Shown in pieces: positions 45,246 to 56,819 of a stretch of DNA of 64,000 nucleotides (its first letter is position 1; every line of letters begins with the position of its first letter). The position numbers and the translations under genes are program-made. Origin of the DNA: Heterobilharzia americana (taxonomy: Eukaryota > Platyhelminthes > Trematoda > Strigeidida > Schistosomatidae). A model generated the notes under the pieces. The model did not search any database. It was not told the DNA's origin and worked only from the letters and a program-made list of their open reading frames with translations. The DNA is taken from positions 72,545,160 through 72,609,159 of the forward strand of contig OX104130.1 in the NCBI GenBank assembly GCA_944470555.2. Direction: 5' to 3'.

Positions 45246-46816
45246 CAGTGGGAAACCATAAGTATCAATAAATAACACCGACTTCAAATTATACAACTGA
45301 TTAGCAGAAAATACGAACTGAAATAGAACTTTGGTGTTTGGAAACCTCCTTAAAAGCACATGATAATATACGAAAGCGGGGGATTGTGTCCTGGCGGATA
45401 TCGCTTTGGTGTTTGAAGCGATCGGTAGGAGTTTCATTGGGAACAACATTATTCACTAAGGTGCAGGTACCTCCAGCTGACTGTTTCGAATAGGAAGAAA
45501 GATGAGTCCTGGATTCCACTGCGAGAATGCTATAGTTAATGGGTAAGACCGTGCCTACAACAGTCCTCTTAATAACACACAATAAGGATTAAATTCTTGC
45601 TGTTTGCATATATTAAGACGGTCGAGCAAATCACACGTGCACACATACACACTTAGGCGCATAAGACTCATTACTCCACAGAGTAATTCCTGAACAACAA
45701 CTTATCTTGTACTGGCTAGGTACAGTAAGGTATCTGTGTTTCGTAGTATAAATGAATTTTCGACATCCACATAAAATGGACTATGCTAACCATATGAATC
45801 GTTCAGGAGATTAAGCGTTAGACGAGTGCATATCACTACTTTAAACATGGAAAGGACTGTTTCTTGAAATTTATAATGCTGGTAGGTAATCAGTTGGTGC
45901 ATGAGATTGGGAAACTTCATTTTGTTTGCCCCTAAAAATGGGACCCATCTAATTCAAGAAGCAACTGGTGAAAAGGCATTTTGGTAAGTGAATAAACGAC
46001 TTCTGCGCTTAACAAACAACAGAAAAACTATGTGGAAATGCATCGCGAGCATTGTATAACCGATTACTACACTTCCTCAGAATCCTGATGGCTCATAAGC
46101 CTTGAGACTTAAAAAGTAGCCTACTCTGACAATTAGTGAGTTAAATTCAAACAGCAGTAATGCAAATCACCTGATCTGATTAAATATTTTGACTGAGATC
46201 ACAATTGTGTATTGCTTGTCACATAAAGGAGTATTAAAATCGTCGATCCTGGTGTTGGTTCATCGACCTGAGCCCTAAATTCTCAGTCAGTCAATTGAAT
46301 GCCCATCGGCTTACTTAGATCCAAACAGCTCTCGCACACAACTTTTACGCGACCACTGAGTTGAATTATTATTTCCCTTCGGTCTCAGGACGGTAAGTTT
46401 CAGTCATCATATAACACTTAATATACGAATTAATCCCTAATTTATGACTGGCGTATCAGTCGAATTCATGATGCCACCGACACTCAGTGGATGACTGGAT
46501 AGGAAGAGCATAGAATCAACTCAAATTCTTTGAGTTTACTGCACCAAATAAGCTAATGCGTCAGAAAATCTAATTAACGCATAACAAACACTCCTCCTCA
46601 TACTACGACAACGCATGTAGCTCTAACACTATCACACTACAGAATGAATCATCAATGGGAAGTAAAAAGTAACAAATTCACATCACATAAGATTTATGTA
46701 CAAAAAGCTACAAGTATCATTTTTTATACCAGAACTATTAATTAGCATAAAAGTAATCAAGAAACAAAATATATTAATTTCTTTGGAATGTAAGCATATA
46801 AAATGTTAAAACTACA
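45246..46816. other. Interval with no recognised feature
   Basis: Minus-strand frames at 45228-45449 and 45301-45582 show no motifs. The last few hundred bases would be the 3' flank of the 46.8-kb frame; no exact AATAAA was seen close to its stop on the minus strand. Confidence 0.45.
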
Positions 46817-47485
46817 CTAACTCATACGCAAGTTATCCACCCAATTATGAAATCTCGCCGAAGGCATAGACTGCGAACAGTCTGACGTTGTTGAAGGGAT
46901 TTGACTATCGAGAAATCTTCGGAGCATTATAGGAGTGGGAGGATTTAATTGGTTGTCTGTGGTGGTGGTGGTGGTGGTAGTAGTAGTAGTAGTAGTAATA
47001 TCAGTAGTAACAGTAGCAGTAGTGGTAGTAGTGGTGGTAGTAGTAGTACTGGTACTAGTACTAGTAGTAGTACAGCTGTCATTAAGTCGGCAGACACTAA
47101 AACGTGAACAGAATTTCAAATCGAATTTTCCAGGAGAGTTCTGTGTACCACCACCACCACTATCACCATCATATTTTTCCGAAAACAGTGGAGAGAATTG
47201 TACTTCACTGGAATGATTAGAATAATTGGCTGGCTGAGAAAAAAATCCGCTAGATGATTTAGATGACTCATTGGATTGAAATCTATCTGATGTGAAGTTA
47301 TTTTGAGCAATTGTTACGGGATTACTGATTTGAGAGAAATGTTTTGATACACAATCACTGGAAGATGAACTACTGGACTCATCAGGTTGTCGATCGCCAG
47401 CCGGGTGCCTCTTCCGTCTTCCTGGGGGAGGCCACGAATTATCATCGTCAGACGAAGATGAACCGAACTGCGCGAAGAAAGACAT
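46817..47485 (-). CDS. Ser/Thr-rich hypothetical protein, 222 aa, possible host gene
   Basis: I start at ATG 47483-47485 (MSFFAQFG); the open frame extends to 47548, but its first codon there is GTG. Residues 9-15 are SSSSDDD, 18-21 are WPPP, 22-32 are a basic patch (GRRKRHPAGDR) that could be a nuclear signal, 37-43 are a Ser run, and 139-176 are nearly all Thr and Ser encoded by ACT/ACC repeats. The non-repetitive end (PPTPIMLRRFLDSQIPS, then RFHNWVDNLRMS) looks protein-like. No signal peptide, membrane segment or transposon motif is seen. The function is unknown. It could be one exon of a larger gene. Confidence 0.5.
   Translation of the reverse strand: MSFFAQFGSSSSDDDNSWPPPGRRKRHPAGDRQPDESSSSSSSDCVSKHFSQISNPVTIAQNNFTSDRFQSNESSKSSSGFFSQPANYSNHSSEVQFSPLFSEKYDGDSGGGGTQNSPGKFDLKFCSRFSVCRLNDSCTTTSTSTSTTTTTTTTTTATVTTDITTTTTTTTTTTTTDNQLNPPTPIMLRRFLDSQIPSTTSDCSQSMPSARFHNWVDNLRMS
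46963..47078. repeat. Trinucleotide-rich tract (GTG/GTA) inside the frame
   Basis: Runs of GTG, GTA and AGT on the plus strand encode the Thr/Ser tract of the minus-strand frame. Length polymorphism would change the protein without a frameshift. Confidence 0.8.
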
Positions 47486-48219
47486 CAGTGATAAAAGTAG
47501 GCAGTCCAGGGACGTTGCACAAAACGTGGATTGACCACATACTATCACGTTCTCCCTTTTATTATTTTCGAGGCGTGATTGATACGTACGCGGTGTTGTG
47601 TTTGTGTGTGCCTAGACGCATGTTTTAAAAAAATAATACACCTCTATTTGCATGTCTAGGTAATACTTTCCCCCTCTCACCATAACATCCAATGAAATTC
47701 AAGCTTCACTGTGTCCAGCTCATCGATATCAAGGCCACACGTGACAATCATATGATCGTAATAGGTTAAACATACGATCCAATCAAAACACGAATATTCA
47801 TTAGTGACCCTTACTAATGTGATTGGTTAACCAAGGCCTGAAATTGATTTGTGCATTTGTTAATTTCCAATCGGTTTCATTTTAAGGACTCGTGTACTGA
47901 AACCAGTCTGATCTAATTAGAGGAATTTTGCCTCTATTTTTTCATGCCATACCATAGTACGTGTTTGACTTTATTTTAACACGTGCACATGGAAAAGGCT
48001 TTATCTTTTACAGTTGTTCATAACTATCCAAAGTATATTTCAATTTTCTTCACCATTATGTTATACTGGTAAACTGGACGGATTCTTAGTAAGCGAAAAT
48101 GTGCATTGAGAATGTTGGCTTTGAATATCCCTACTCAGTTACCACAGAGGAGAAACGTCAGAGAAACAAATTCGTTTTCGGCGATATCATTCTTATCAGC
48201 TGTACAATTACATTTCAGT
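47486..48219. other. Upstream flank of the 46.8-kb frame, no recognised feature
   Basis: It has slightly more CG pairs near 47460-47620 than nearby DNA, which could fit a promoter, but no TATA or initiator element is convincing. Confidence 0.35.
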
Positions 48220-48365
48220 AATTATCATTTGACTATCTGAGATAGTCGTGGTTTGGCAGACTAGTATTTATACTGAAGGATGATTGAAGGTGAGATGAAA
48301 ATTTGAACAGCGGCCGGATTCGAACCAGCGACCCGGTGGTCGCTCAATCATCACCCAGTATATTT
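48220..48365 (-). mobile_element. SINE-T copy, minus orientation
   Basis: TGAGATAGTCGTGGTTTGGCAG, then GATGAAAATTTGAACAGCGG and the reverse B box GGATTCGAACCAGCGACC. The sequence stops soon after the B box. Confidence 0.65.
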
Positions 48366-48890
48366 AAGTAATTAATTAGTGTGCATATTTATTTGTAAAA
48401 ATGTCAATATTTGTCGATCAGTAATTCCTAGTAGGTGGTGATCAGGAAAATATTGTGAGAAGTATGAAACTATTCAAAAATATAATTGAGGATGCTTAGA
48501 TTTAAACCAAGAATTGAAGAATTCATAACTTAGTGAGTAAGCACACGGTTTCTTCTAATTTCACTGTGCACTTGTAAAGAGATAGGCTGAAAGCACTTTT
48601 TAAAATGCCCACACGGAACCGTAATGCGCTTGAATAACTTCAAAAGCGGTAATTTGATGTTATATATTTGGTAGAACATTTTCTTTAGCAAAAGGTTAAT
48701 GCATACCTCCAGTTCACTTAGTAGACGTACATCTAAATGGAAACTGACCTTCAGCTATCTAAACTACCATTTTTTTGGGAAAAATACTTAAGCGAGCCAC
48801 TTAACTGAAATAAATCGCATGTAAACTGCATTATTAGTTTTGTGTAATTGAAAGTTATCAGTTAGAAGGTATACTTTTAAAGGTTTTGCA
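48366..48890. other. Interval with no recognised feature
   Basis: Nothing supportable was seen. Confidence 0.5.
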
Positions 48891-48899
48891 TTTGTGTAA

Positions 48900-49790
48900 G
48901 TTTATCAGGCCCAGTTCACTTACTTAGGAAGTTAAATCAGCTCAAATGGGCTAGTTCCTGGCTAAACCTCAGCTTGGAGACAGAAGGCTTGTTTAGTACT
49001 TGCCAACTTGTATCACCTGTGGTACCAACTCGGAAGATATACAGTTACCTAACAAAGGACAAGTATACTCCACCGCAGCTCGTTCTGTTCTGTTATACGT
49101 CTGTGAGACATACTCGTTGAAGGTAAAAGACATGAAGAGATTACAGAGTTTTGATCGCAAGTGTCTTTGTAGCATTGCTAGCACCTGGTGGGATCATCAG
49201 GAGAGCAATACTGAGGTCAAGCAAAGAGTACTAGACAAGATAGGTAAGTCGGTCCATGAGGTTGTGAAACTTAGTCGATTGAGAAGGCTTGAACATGTAC
49301 TACATATGCCAAGCCACCGACTACCTCGATGTGCCATGCTATAGGAAGTTGGATTAGGTTAGAAGTGGGTTCAGAGTGGTCAGGCTTAGATGTGGCATCA
49401 GTTGATGAAGTTTCTGACTGTTTGTCTTAGCCATATGTGGAGAAACAGACTGCTTGGTTAGGGTTCTCGAGACAAAAGCAATCAGTGATTGAGAGCTCTT
49501 GATGACATGGCTGATATCAGTCACAATGGCTCAGAAGTATTCATTCCTTGACACATTCTAAAGCTTGAATATTTGCACCAACCGTTATCTTCGAGTTGTT
49601 TATTCTCTCACACTACTTTGTCTACTCTGATATCACTCCTTTCCTATCCGCTTTTTCTTTGTGTACTATTGAGAATTGTGGCAGATTTAGCTGATGCAAC
49701 TGTGTGCAAGGTTCTGTGTCGATTTTATCTGTCAGTCAGTCACTCGTCAGGAGGATTTATCTATATATCTGCTGTTACAAGCTAGTATGC
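48900..49790 (+). pseudogene. Non-LTR retrotransposon family B, RT C-terminal region
   Basis: It begins with a TYLGS-like remnant (near 48925), then SVLLYVCETYSLKVKDMKRL, DRKCLCS, WWDHQESNTEV, KSVHEVVKLSRLRRLEHVLH and HRLPRCAML. The first frame (49000-49344) stays open for 114 codons. The 3' stretch from about 49470 matches that of 10186-10995. It is truncated and dead. Confidence 0.78.
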
Positions 49791-50687
49791 ATGTGCACAA
49801 TCAGATCATTACATTTTAAATCTACATCGCTTACTTACTAGAAAATAGCATCAAACCTGATTATCAAGTGAGCAGGTTTATTTAAGTGTATATGCTTGAA
49901 TATTTCATTGTGGACTGTTAAACTGAACTTTATACTCCGATGATTACACTTATTTCAGTAAGTGGTTGTATCTGCCCTTCATTTTTAGTCTAGTATATCT
50001 TTGTATTCCGCTCCACTTTATGCCTCTAAGCAGGTCCACTTAACTCATTGTTGTGGTGGGGTTGAAAACCAGTTACGTAATAACTGATATTTGTCATGTG
50101 AGTGTTCCTAAATACGCTTTGGAATAAAGAATCCTGTTATTTCTTTGGTGAAGTGATCCATTTCCGAAAAACCATGATCCAGATGCACTCTTGTTTTGAT
50201 CCATCTACGTTCCTGCAGAAACTCTCTTTTCGTAATTAACACTTTTTTCTCCTCTGATGCCAAGTTCACAGTTAATTTCATCTTGATGGCATATAGGTGA
50301 ATATTAGTGAGGGTTTCTTGCATTGCAGTACAATCCACACACACACGCACACACACAAACACACAGGTGACTTGCTTACTTAACAGTTCTAACATTCATT
50401 TCTTCTGGTTTTCTTGACGGCAAGGAGAGAGGGGCAGTGGATATACAATCACTTCCGTGTTACGGATTAGTAGGTTCATTGGCATGAATGCATCAATTTA
50501 TTTACTCATTCCATTTCAGTATTTCTATCTTCGAATTCTCACAGTGACACGCACAAAGTTGGGTAACATATCTAACCAAGTGTAGAGCTTTCCAATGACA
50601 CCCTCGAATTGGGTTCCTACGAATACCTAATGTAAGCATAGAACTTGGTAGAGTATAGTTCCATATTAGACTTTTTGAACTCACTTG
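49791..50687. other. Interval with a short CA-rich tract
   Basis: A CACACA tract lies at about 50336-50366 on the plus strand. A 95-codon minus frame across it (50108-50395) has no sure motif. Confidence 0.45.
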
Positions 50688-50945
50688 GTTGTGGCTAACA
50701 GTGGATTCCGAGACACATGTTTTGTCCTATTTCGGGCTCATCAGCTGGATGTACCTGCAACCCAGTGAAGGATGTCGTCCCCACTGGGACTCGAACATCG
50801 TACTCATCGCTCCAAACGCCAAAACGTTGACCACTAGGCCACTGAGACACTATAGCCACCTCTTGTACATCGGTATTCCTAATTGTTATTTGTCGGTAAA
50901 CTTGTGATTCTCCGTTGGTATGCTGCATCGAACTGGTCAACCTCT
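50688..50945 (-). mobile_element. Smα retroposon, minus unit of a fold-back pair
   Basis: The minus strand has the A box TGGCCTAGTGGTC near 50840, the B box GATGTTCGAGTCCC near 50795, a hammerhead (50701-50752) and the 3' end TTAGCCACAACCAAGTG. Upstream head segments reach to about 50940. Confidence 0.72.
50701..50752 (-). ncRNA. Hammerhead ribozyme, Smα type, G12 mutated
   Basis: The minus strand reads TACATCCAG, CTGATGA, stem II GCCCGAAATAGGAC, AAAA (GAAA expected), stem III, TC, then stem I 3' CGGAATCC. Loss of the catalytic G of GAAA predicts inactivity. Confidence 0.6.
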
Positions 50946-51065
50946 GTGGGTTCGGGTCTCAGTGGTGACTGCATCACTTACTGGTTTGAAGGAACATCCA
51001 GCTGATGAGTCCCAAATAGGACGGTACGAGTGTCCTGGATTCCTGTGTTATCCATAACCAAGTGA
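50946..51065 (+). mobile_element. Smα retroposon, plus half unit of the fold-back pair
   Basis: It begins in the B-box region, contains a hammerhead (50995-51043) and ends TTATCCATAACCAAGTGA, the inverse of the left end at 50688. The two units form about 80-bp imperfect inverted termini. Confidence 0.68.
50995..51043 (+). ncRNA. Hammerhead ribozyme, Smα type, GAAA mutated
   Basis: CATCCAG, CTGATGA, stem II GTCCCAAATAGGAC, then GGTA in place of GAAA, GTGTC cleavage region and CTGGATTCC. Stem I is perfect (CATCCAG/CTGGAT), but the core block is altered, predicting inactivity. Confidence 0.6.
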
Positions 51066-51359
51066 ATTATGATAAGGGATATAAAAAGTTTTCAAAGTTA
51101 TGATGGGAAATGAGTTTAGAGTTCCTTCTGTTTATTCACTTCCTTTAACAGTCAGAGAAAGTTTAACTAGAGTAGTAATTTATTCACATTAACACCTACT
51201 ATTTCATACACAGGGTTCCTTGCACTACTTTAATAAGTGAACCATGAAAAGGTTAGTGCAGTGAAATGAACCCATATTAACTTCTTGCATTCCCCTTAGC
51301 TATACATCAACTGATAAAGATTAAGTACTTAGTTAGATGTAGGTAGCCAACAGAGTATT

Positions 51360-51690
51360 GAACAATTTGAGTGGTTCGAAATCACTTGGAAGGATCCCAC
51401 AACTGACTAACTGCGGTGTCGACAGGCTTTCCGTTGGATCTGGCTGGAGAAATCTATCGATCACTATGACTAGTTTTTTGACTACTCAAGTTATTCAGTA
51501 GTAGTATATTTCGCTGGTTCATGATACTTTTGTGTCAGAGGTCTTACCTTGTCATTTTGACTCTGATGTGGTTTCCAACTGGAAGCCTGTTGACATTACA
51601 TTTGGGTAGACAGTTGTGAAACTATTCTTCTGTGAGAAATCTCAACGTAGACTGTCCAGTTGATAAGTCATTTGCAAATTGATTGTCCTA
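51360..51690 (+). repeat. Unclassified repeat UR-B
   Basis: CTCAAGTTATTCAGTAGTAG, then CTTTTGTGTCAGAGGTC and TTTCCAACTGGAAGCCTG, match 31360-31480 and 9785-9870. Confidence 0.45.
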
Positions 51691-52208
51691 TGTAGTTACA
51701 ACCATACTTTAAAACTAGGCTGTCAGGTAACCATATAGAAGCGGTAAAATTATATTAAAGGCAGTGAGTAGTCTAAGAACGGATAATTTGGGAAGACTGT
51801 TCATGCGCAATGAGGGAAATAACTCAGTGACTTGTGTATATTTGCGTTTTATTCCGTGAATACTCATATCCGGTACGCACGTTAACCCTCCACACATGTG
51901 CAAACAGACCTTCCCCCCCCCCCCCACACACACAGACCTTATGTTACCATCTATGCAAAGTATTCTCAAAGGGAGCAACCGCAGTAACATAATATAGAGA
52001 CTTTCATTGTATAAGAAGCAAACTACTTCACACCAAATAACAACATCTGCTCGAATGCAGCCAAAATTAACTTGGTTTTCATAAAGAAAATAGACCACAT
52101 TTTAGGTAGTTAACTTGTTTTACTAATTGAAAACTGTCAACTAATTGTTCACACTTAGTGTATCTTCAAAGTGAGGGGGCTTATTGAGAAACAGGAGTCG
52201 AATAATGA
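51691..52208. other. Interval with a poly-C/CA tract
   Basis: Thirteen C residues (51913-51925) followed by CA repeats. The minus frame across it (51715-52098) contains a GGGG run and is unsupported. Confidence 0.5.
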
Positions 52209-52559
52209 ATGAATGTAAGGCCTTCCTTGTTTTTCCTGGAAGATCGAACATCACTGAGCGATGGGTCGGCTTCCAGTAGGGGATATATGCATAGAAACAA
52301 TGAACACAACAGGCCGCTCACTCCTACCAACAGACAGAGTCCCAAAGTCCCGGTTATTTACCCTCAACTCCTTAGCAGGAATGCTAGCGGGTACTATGGC
52401 CTAGGTTGTCCCGCTAAGGTTGAACTTATGTCACACTCATCGTCCAACCAATATGAACCACCCTCCCATTTCAACCCCAATCGCTATGTGGTCAGCAGAC
52501 AGCTGACCACTTTCAGGCGAAAATTGGCTGCTGATTCCGAAGACCCATTCCTATGCTAG
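52209..52559 (+). CDS. Possible coding fragment of unknown origin, 116 codons
   Basis: The frame opens with ATG and reads SLSDGSASSRGYMHRNN, then a polar, proline-rich middle and a RRKLAADSEDPFLC end. Its base composition is more balanced than the surrounding AT-rich DNA, as is the flank to about 52920. It could be an exon, or ORF1 of a retroelement, but I see no diagnostic motif. Confidence 0.28.
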   Translation: MNVRPSLFFLEDRTSLSDGSASSRGYMHRNNEHNRPLTPTNRQSPKVPVIYPQLLSRNASGYYGLGCPAKVELMSHSSSNQYEPPSHFNPNRYVVSRQLTTFRRKLAADSEDPFLC

Positions 52560-53129
52560 AGGAGAAGATAAACTCCTCATCGCTTTAAGCATTCCACGTC
52601 GAACGTAAGTGCAATCACCGAGATGGATAACATTACTGATATGCAACCCATACCAGAGATAAAGCCAAATACAGAGGTTACCTCGGTCTTAATAACATGC
52701 CATTCGGGGAAAAAGCAGACATGCAGCCTAAAGCCCCCATAATACCTGCTATGTATTGTGAGATCCACACTGTCCCGTAGCCCAGAACATCAATGTGATA
52801 AACACCCTGAGCGTACAGGTTTGACACGGCAGTAGGTCATTTTAGTTTTGATTGGCTGCGCCGCTGCTCACTCTGAAGTGACCTTCTTCGGTTCAAAGCC
52901 TCACCGCCGGATGAAAAAACAATAAGTGGATTTGGAGTTTGATATTTGCTTAACAACGAGAACCATAAGAAAGTTCGTCGTCATGCAAATAGACTCCTCC
53001 ACCTCGTAAAGACCTGAGTCGTGGAATACTGCTTAAATGTGCACTGTCAATCAAGAATTTGGACGGTGACTAAAAATACCACTTTAACCAGAATCGTCTG
53101 GCAAGCTGGCCGTCCAGCCAAACACAGCT
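52560..53129. other. Interval of balanced base composition, unassigned
   Basis: It continues the composition of the preceding frame until about 52920. No motif is recognised. Confidence 0.4.
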
Positions 53130-53315
53130 AAATGTGAACCACTATATTCCGACTAGGTGGGTCAATGGTAACTTACTTGCCATTGGACCGGGAATTTTAT
53201 TGGTTCGATCTCTGATGGGGTCATGACTGCACACTGTTGAGGAGTTCCAGACTGAGACGAAGCAGGTATCCAGCACTCTGAGGTTCTCAATGGTTCTCCA
53301 ACTAATGTCAGGATT
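53130..53315 (+). mobile_element. SINE-H2 copy, degenerate
   Basis: A box TGGGTCAATGG, B box TTGGTTCGATCTC, hammerhead remnant TTGAGGAGTTCC..GACGAAGC, then the tail TTCTCCAACTAATGTCAGG. Both core blocks carry changes. Confidence 0.62.
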
Positions 53316-53860
53316 TGTTTACTGCACTATCCATATTCATACAAATACAATTTTGTATTCTCAGATGTTTTTAAATATGCGCTGATTCTCTGCTGCTATG
53401 TTCTGCATGTTTTCACCTCAGCCAACAACCAGCTGTCATAGATTGGCTTTTGAAAGCCTCCCCAGAAAACTCATGCCTTCTTTCCCAACGGATCAACAAA
53501 CTACTCAACATTGATACTTCTCAAACTGTACCATTATCGCATCACTTGTCCTTTCGTGTCGTCTTGAGGTGACTAAATTTGTCTTATATGGGACCAGATG
53601 CCACTGTTTTTAAGTAACCCTACTTTCAAATATACTTTACTGCACTTACTAAACTTCTGACTAAGTTCGTATTTTCGTTAACTTTCTCTTCCCATTTAGG
53701 TTGATAATCACATATAATGGAGACCTAATGTTTCATACTAGTTGCTTCTGCGCCTCATTCAAATCCGTTGACCGGTAAGTCTTTTCGCAGTGTCTGTCAG
53801 TGAAATGACTGCCAAGTTAGTATGTCACTCTACTGAAGGTTTTGTACTTGAATACTCATG
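53316..53860. other. Interval with no recognised feature
   Basis: Nothing supportable was seen. Confidence 0.5.
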
Positions 53861-53864
53861 AGCG

Positions 53865-54700
53865 TGTTAGCACCTAAGGTAAGTTACCACGTGAGTTGTG
53901 TAAGTCACCTGGTATACACCAAGGATGTCTCCTCCTTCCATTCTTGTTCAACTTCATTGTTCGCACCCTTACGGAGGTCTTCCTCTCGTCATCTGAAATA
54001 AAATGGACTAATCTTATCACAAGAGAATAGTGGGTAGATATAGAGTAAGCAGATGATGAAGACTCTGCCAAGATGAAAAGTCTTCTAGACATCTTGACTG
54101 CCAAGCGTAGAATATATGGAAAGCGTTTCTCACCACTCAAATGCAAAATGTTGCTGCCCGACTGGTCTTTAATGGTGCCTTGTCTAATGATACGGAGTGA
54201 AATGATTAAGTGCGCTGAACACTTCACTTACCTAGGAAGTCAGATCAGCCCTCCTGGATCAGTGGCAAATGAAATCTCTGTACACATGCCAAAGGCTGAA
54301 ATGGCTTTCGCCAACTGTCGCCAATTATGACACCATCGTGATACCTAACTGCCTATTAAGAGTCGAGTGTACTGTGCTACAGTTCATTCTGTGAGGTATG
54401 GCTGTTGAAGGTAGATGAAATAAGAGGGCTACATGTGTTTGACGACCGTTGCCTACGTAGAATAGACTGTGTGTGATGGTTTTGACGAGTCAGTAACGCA
54501 AAGTCATGTGTAGAGGTTTAAAGAGAAGAAAGTCAGTTAGTGAGACTGTGCATCTTAAAGGGTTCAGATGCTTGGGACGTGTGTTACGCATACCCAGCCA
54601 CTGTCCGCAGTGTAGCACAATGTTAGCTGAAGCAAGCTTTGGTTGGAAGAAGAATTGGAGCGGTCAGACTAATACATGACATCGGCGTATGATGTCTTTC
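53865..54700 (+). pseudogene. Non-LTR retrotransposon family B, RT palm to C-terminus
   Basis: The copy starts just before GCLLLPFLFN (RT domain with the GCxLSP-type motif), has an E-ADDED block near 54045 (YADD position), then KMKSLLDILTAKRRIYGKRF, FSPLKCKMLLPDW, HFTYLGSQISPPG and an EVWLLKVDE-like ETW region near 54400. Frameshifts and stops break it. It reaches further 5' than the other two family B copies, and its 3' flank differs from theirs. Confidence 0.75.
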
Positions 54701-55329
54701 GCTTTTGGTCTTAGCTATGCAAGGAAATCTAGACATTGTTGTCATCTTAACCGTCATAGTGAATTAAGTAATTTCTCATTCCTTCTACCTCTCTTATCTC
54801 GACTTTCTACCTTTCACTGCTTTCTCTGTTTCTTGGTCTTTCATGTCATTGCTTTCTGGCATAATAGACTTATATGAACTGTGATTACTAGAAACATTAG
54901 GCAGTAATGGCCGGTAGTATGCTGATCCTCTCCATTATGATTAACATGGAGTATTCACTATAACTTTATTGTATCCCCTGTACTTGGTGTCATCAATTTT
55001 GGTATGTTTGTCTCAATAATTAACTGTAATATTTAGGTCAGTAATTTCCGTAGGGCTATTTCAGAGCTCAAACACAAGAAATCAGGAAAGTACGAAACAA
55101 GGGTACCAAGCGAAACGTTCCTACTGAATGATCGGCAAAAAAGAATGTGGATCCTTGAAGTCTTACCATTTTTCTTTCCGTTATTGAGATACCTTTCCTA
55201 CAGCATTCATAATTACAACAACTAGCATCAAACTGGTACTCAACATGAACTGATATCAGACGGACAAATACCCACCAATGGCACTGGATTATAGTGACAC
55301 TACACTGTGAATCAAAAGAGATAGGTAAG
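54701..55329. other. Interval with no recognised feature
   Basis: It may include the 3' end of the family B copy; nothing else was recognised. Confidence 0.45.
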
Positions 55330-56312
55330 TGTAGGCCTGATTGTGGTGGACTGGATCATGCAGCAAACCATGAGGAGCGAGAAGATGGGCATACGCTGTC
55401 TGACCGATGAAAAGACCCCAGAAGATTTGAATTTCGTCGATGATGATGATTTATGTCTCATGTTTCGTGACACAAACTCGAGGATCTACAGGTGAAAAGT
55501 AACAAGTTCACAGAAGAGGCAGGCAGCGAAAACGGGACTCCAAGTGAATGTAGAGAAGACAGAGGTGATGAAGATATCCAACCAACAACAGTATCAACAA
55601 CAAGCACCAATCACCATCAACGAGAGAAATCTAAACGAAGTGGTCTCTTTCACCTAGCTACCCACCTAGGCAGCATCGTTTCAACTACAGGCGGCACAGG
55701 CACAGACGACGATGTCAATACCAGGATCGGAAAGACAGCAAGACAGGCCTTCATTAACTTGAAATCGGTGTGCACATCTACTCCACTGCACTCAGGATAA
55801 AGCGTGAACAACATCCGCATTTCCAACACCAATGTCAATTCAGTGCTCCTGTGTGATGGTTCAGAAAATTGGCGCGTCACAAAAGACACTTCCAACAAAC
55901 TACAGACATTCATTAACAACTGCCGTCTACTCTCGCTCACCCGATACACACACCGAAGATCAGATGACCAGAACAATAAGAATAAGCAAGGAGGAACTCT
56001 GGGAACGAACAAACCAACAACTCATCGGTCAACAAATATGCAGAAGAAGGAAGTGTAGATGGATTGTGGATGCAGTGAGAAGGACGGAGTGGGGACATCA
56101 CGCACTAGGCCAGAGTGTCGAGTGGAATCTGAAGGGGGAAGACGAGTTGAGCGTTTGAGCCGAGGGTGATATGGAGGAGATCGTGTATGAGGAAGAAATG
56201 AGAGCTTGTGAGCAGTGGTGGAGCGAGATTGAAAAGACTGCATAGAAGAGAGTGGAATGGAGGCGTGTTACTGAGTCCCTATGTTCCACTAGGAACCCAA
56301 GGGAAAAAATTA
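55330..56312 (+). pseudogene. RTE retrotransposon, 5'-truncated copy
   Basis: It begins at the VVDWIMQQ position (GTGGTGGACTGGATCATGCAG) and runs through an FVDDDDLCL-like catalytic block to CCACTAGGAACCCAAGGG. It is the close sister of 7583-8437 over their shared length. It is broken by stops and by an extra codon in the FADD region. Confidence 0.87.
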
Positions 56313-56332
56313 AATGTAGATCATTAGATTTT

Positions 56333-56440
56333 AACCTAGTGACTCAATGGTAACGTGCACGTTGCTAAGGAGTCCAATAATAGGGCGAAACACCTGTCTA
56401 CGACTGATAACAGTTCATGACGAATACTACCATGAAGTCA
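56333..56440 (+). mobile_element. SINE-H2 fragment
   Basis: A box AGTGACTCAATGG, then directly GCTAAGGAGTCC..GGGCGAAACACCTGTC and the tail. The B-box half is deleted, and the core reads CTAAGGA, the same change as in 58420-58690. Confidence 0.6.
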
Positions 56441-56815
56441 ACCAATCTACCCCCAAAATATCTCTGAAACAGTATTCAAAAAATCAAGCAAACTGCGCTA
56501 CGTTTGCAAGGTCGTCTTGTAACCTTTATTCAAGGAATTGAGACACTACTTAGAATTGGGAAGTATGAGATTGATTGCCGTTCAGGAGGTGAATGTGACA
56601 TGAAATTGTATAATAGGAATGGAATGCAAAGTATGACATCAGGCGACAGGTCACCCTATATACATATAGTACAAGTTGATGCTTCTCACCGATGAATCGT
56701 TAGACTAAGTAGACGAAACTCCAATAAAATATAAATAGCTCAGTGATAGCCATAGAAATACATGTGGTTTGAATTTCTGAGGGAAATCCATTTCCCAAAG
56801 ACTATAAATAAATCA
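56441..56815. other. Interval with no recognised feature
   Basis: Two short frames (56347-56541 and 56504-56695) lack motifs. Confidence 0.45.
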
Positions 56816-56819
56816 AAAT

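Noticed and set aside
46935..47216. Plus-strand poly-Val frame
   Set aside because: Antisense shadow of the Thr tract in the 46.8-kb minus-strand frame.
47486..47548. N-terminal extension of the 46.8-kb frame
   Set aside because: It would begin at GTG, an unlikely start in an animal nuclear gene; the first ATG is at 47485.
50108..50395. 95-codon minus-strand frame as a PLE relic
   Set aside because: The wording does not match PLE motifs convincingly and part is a CA microsatellite.
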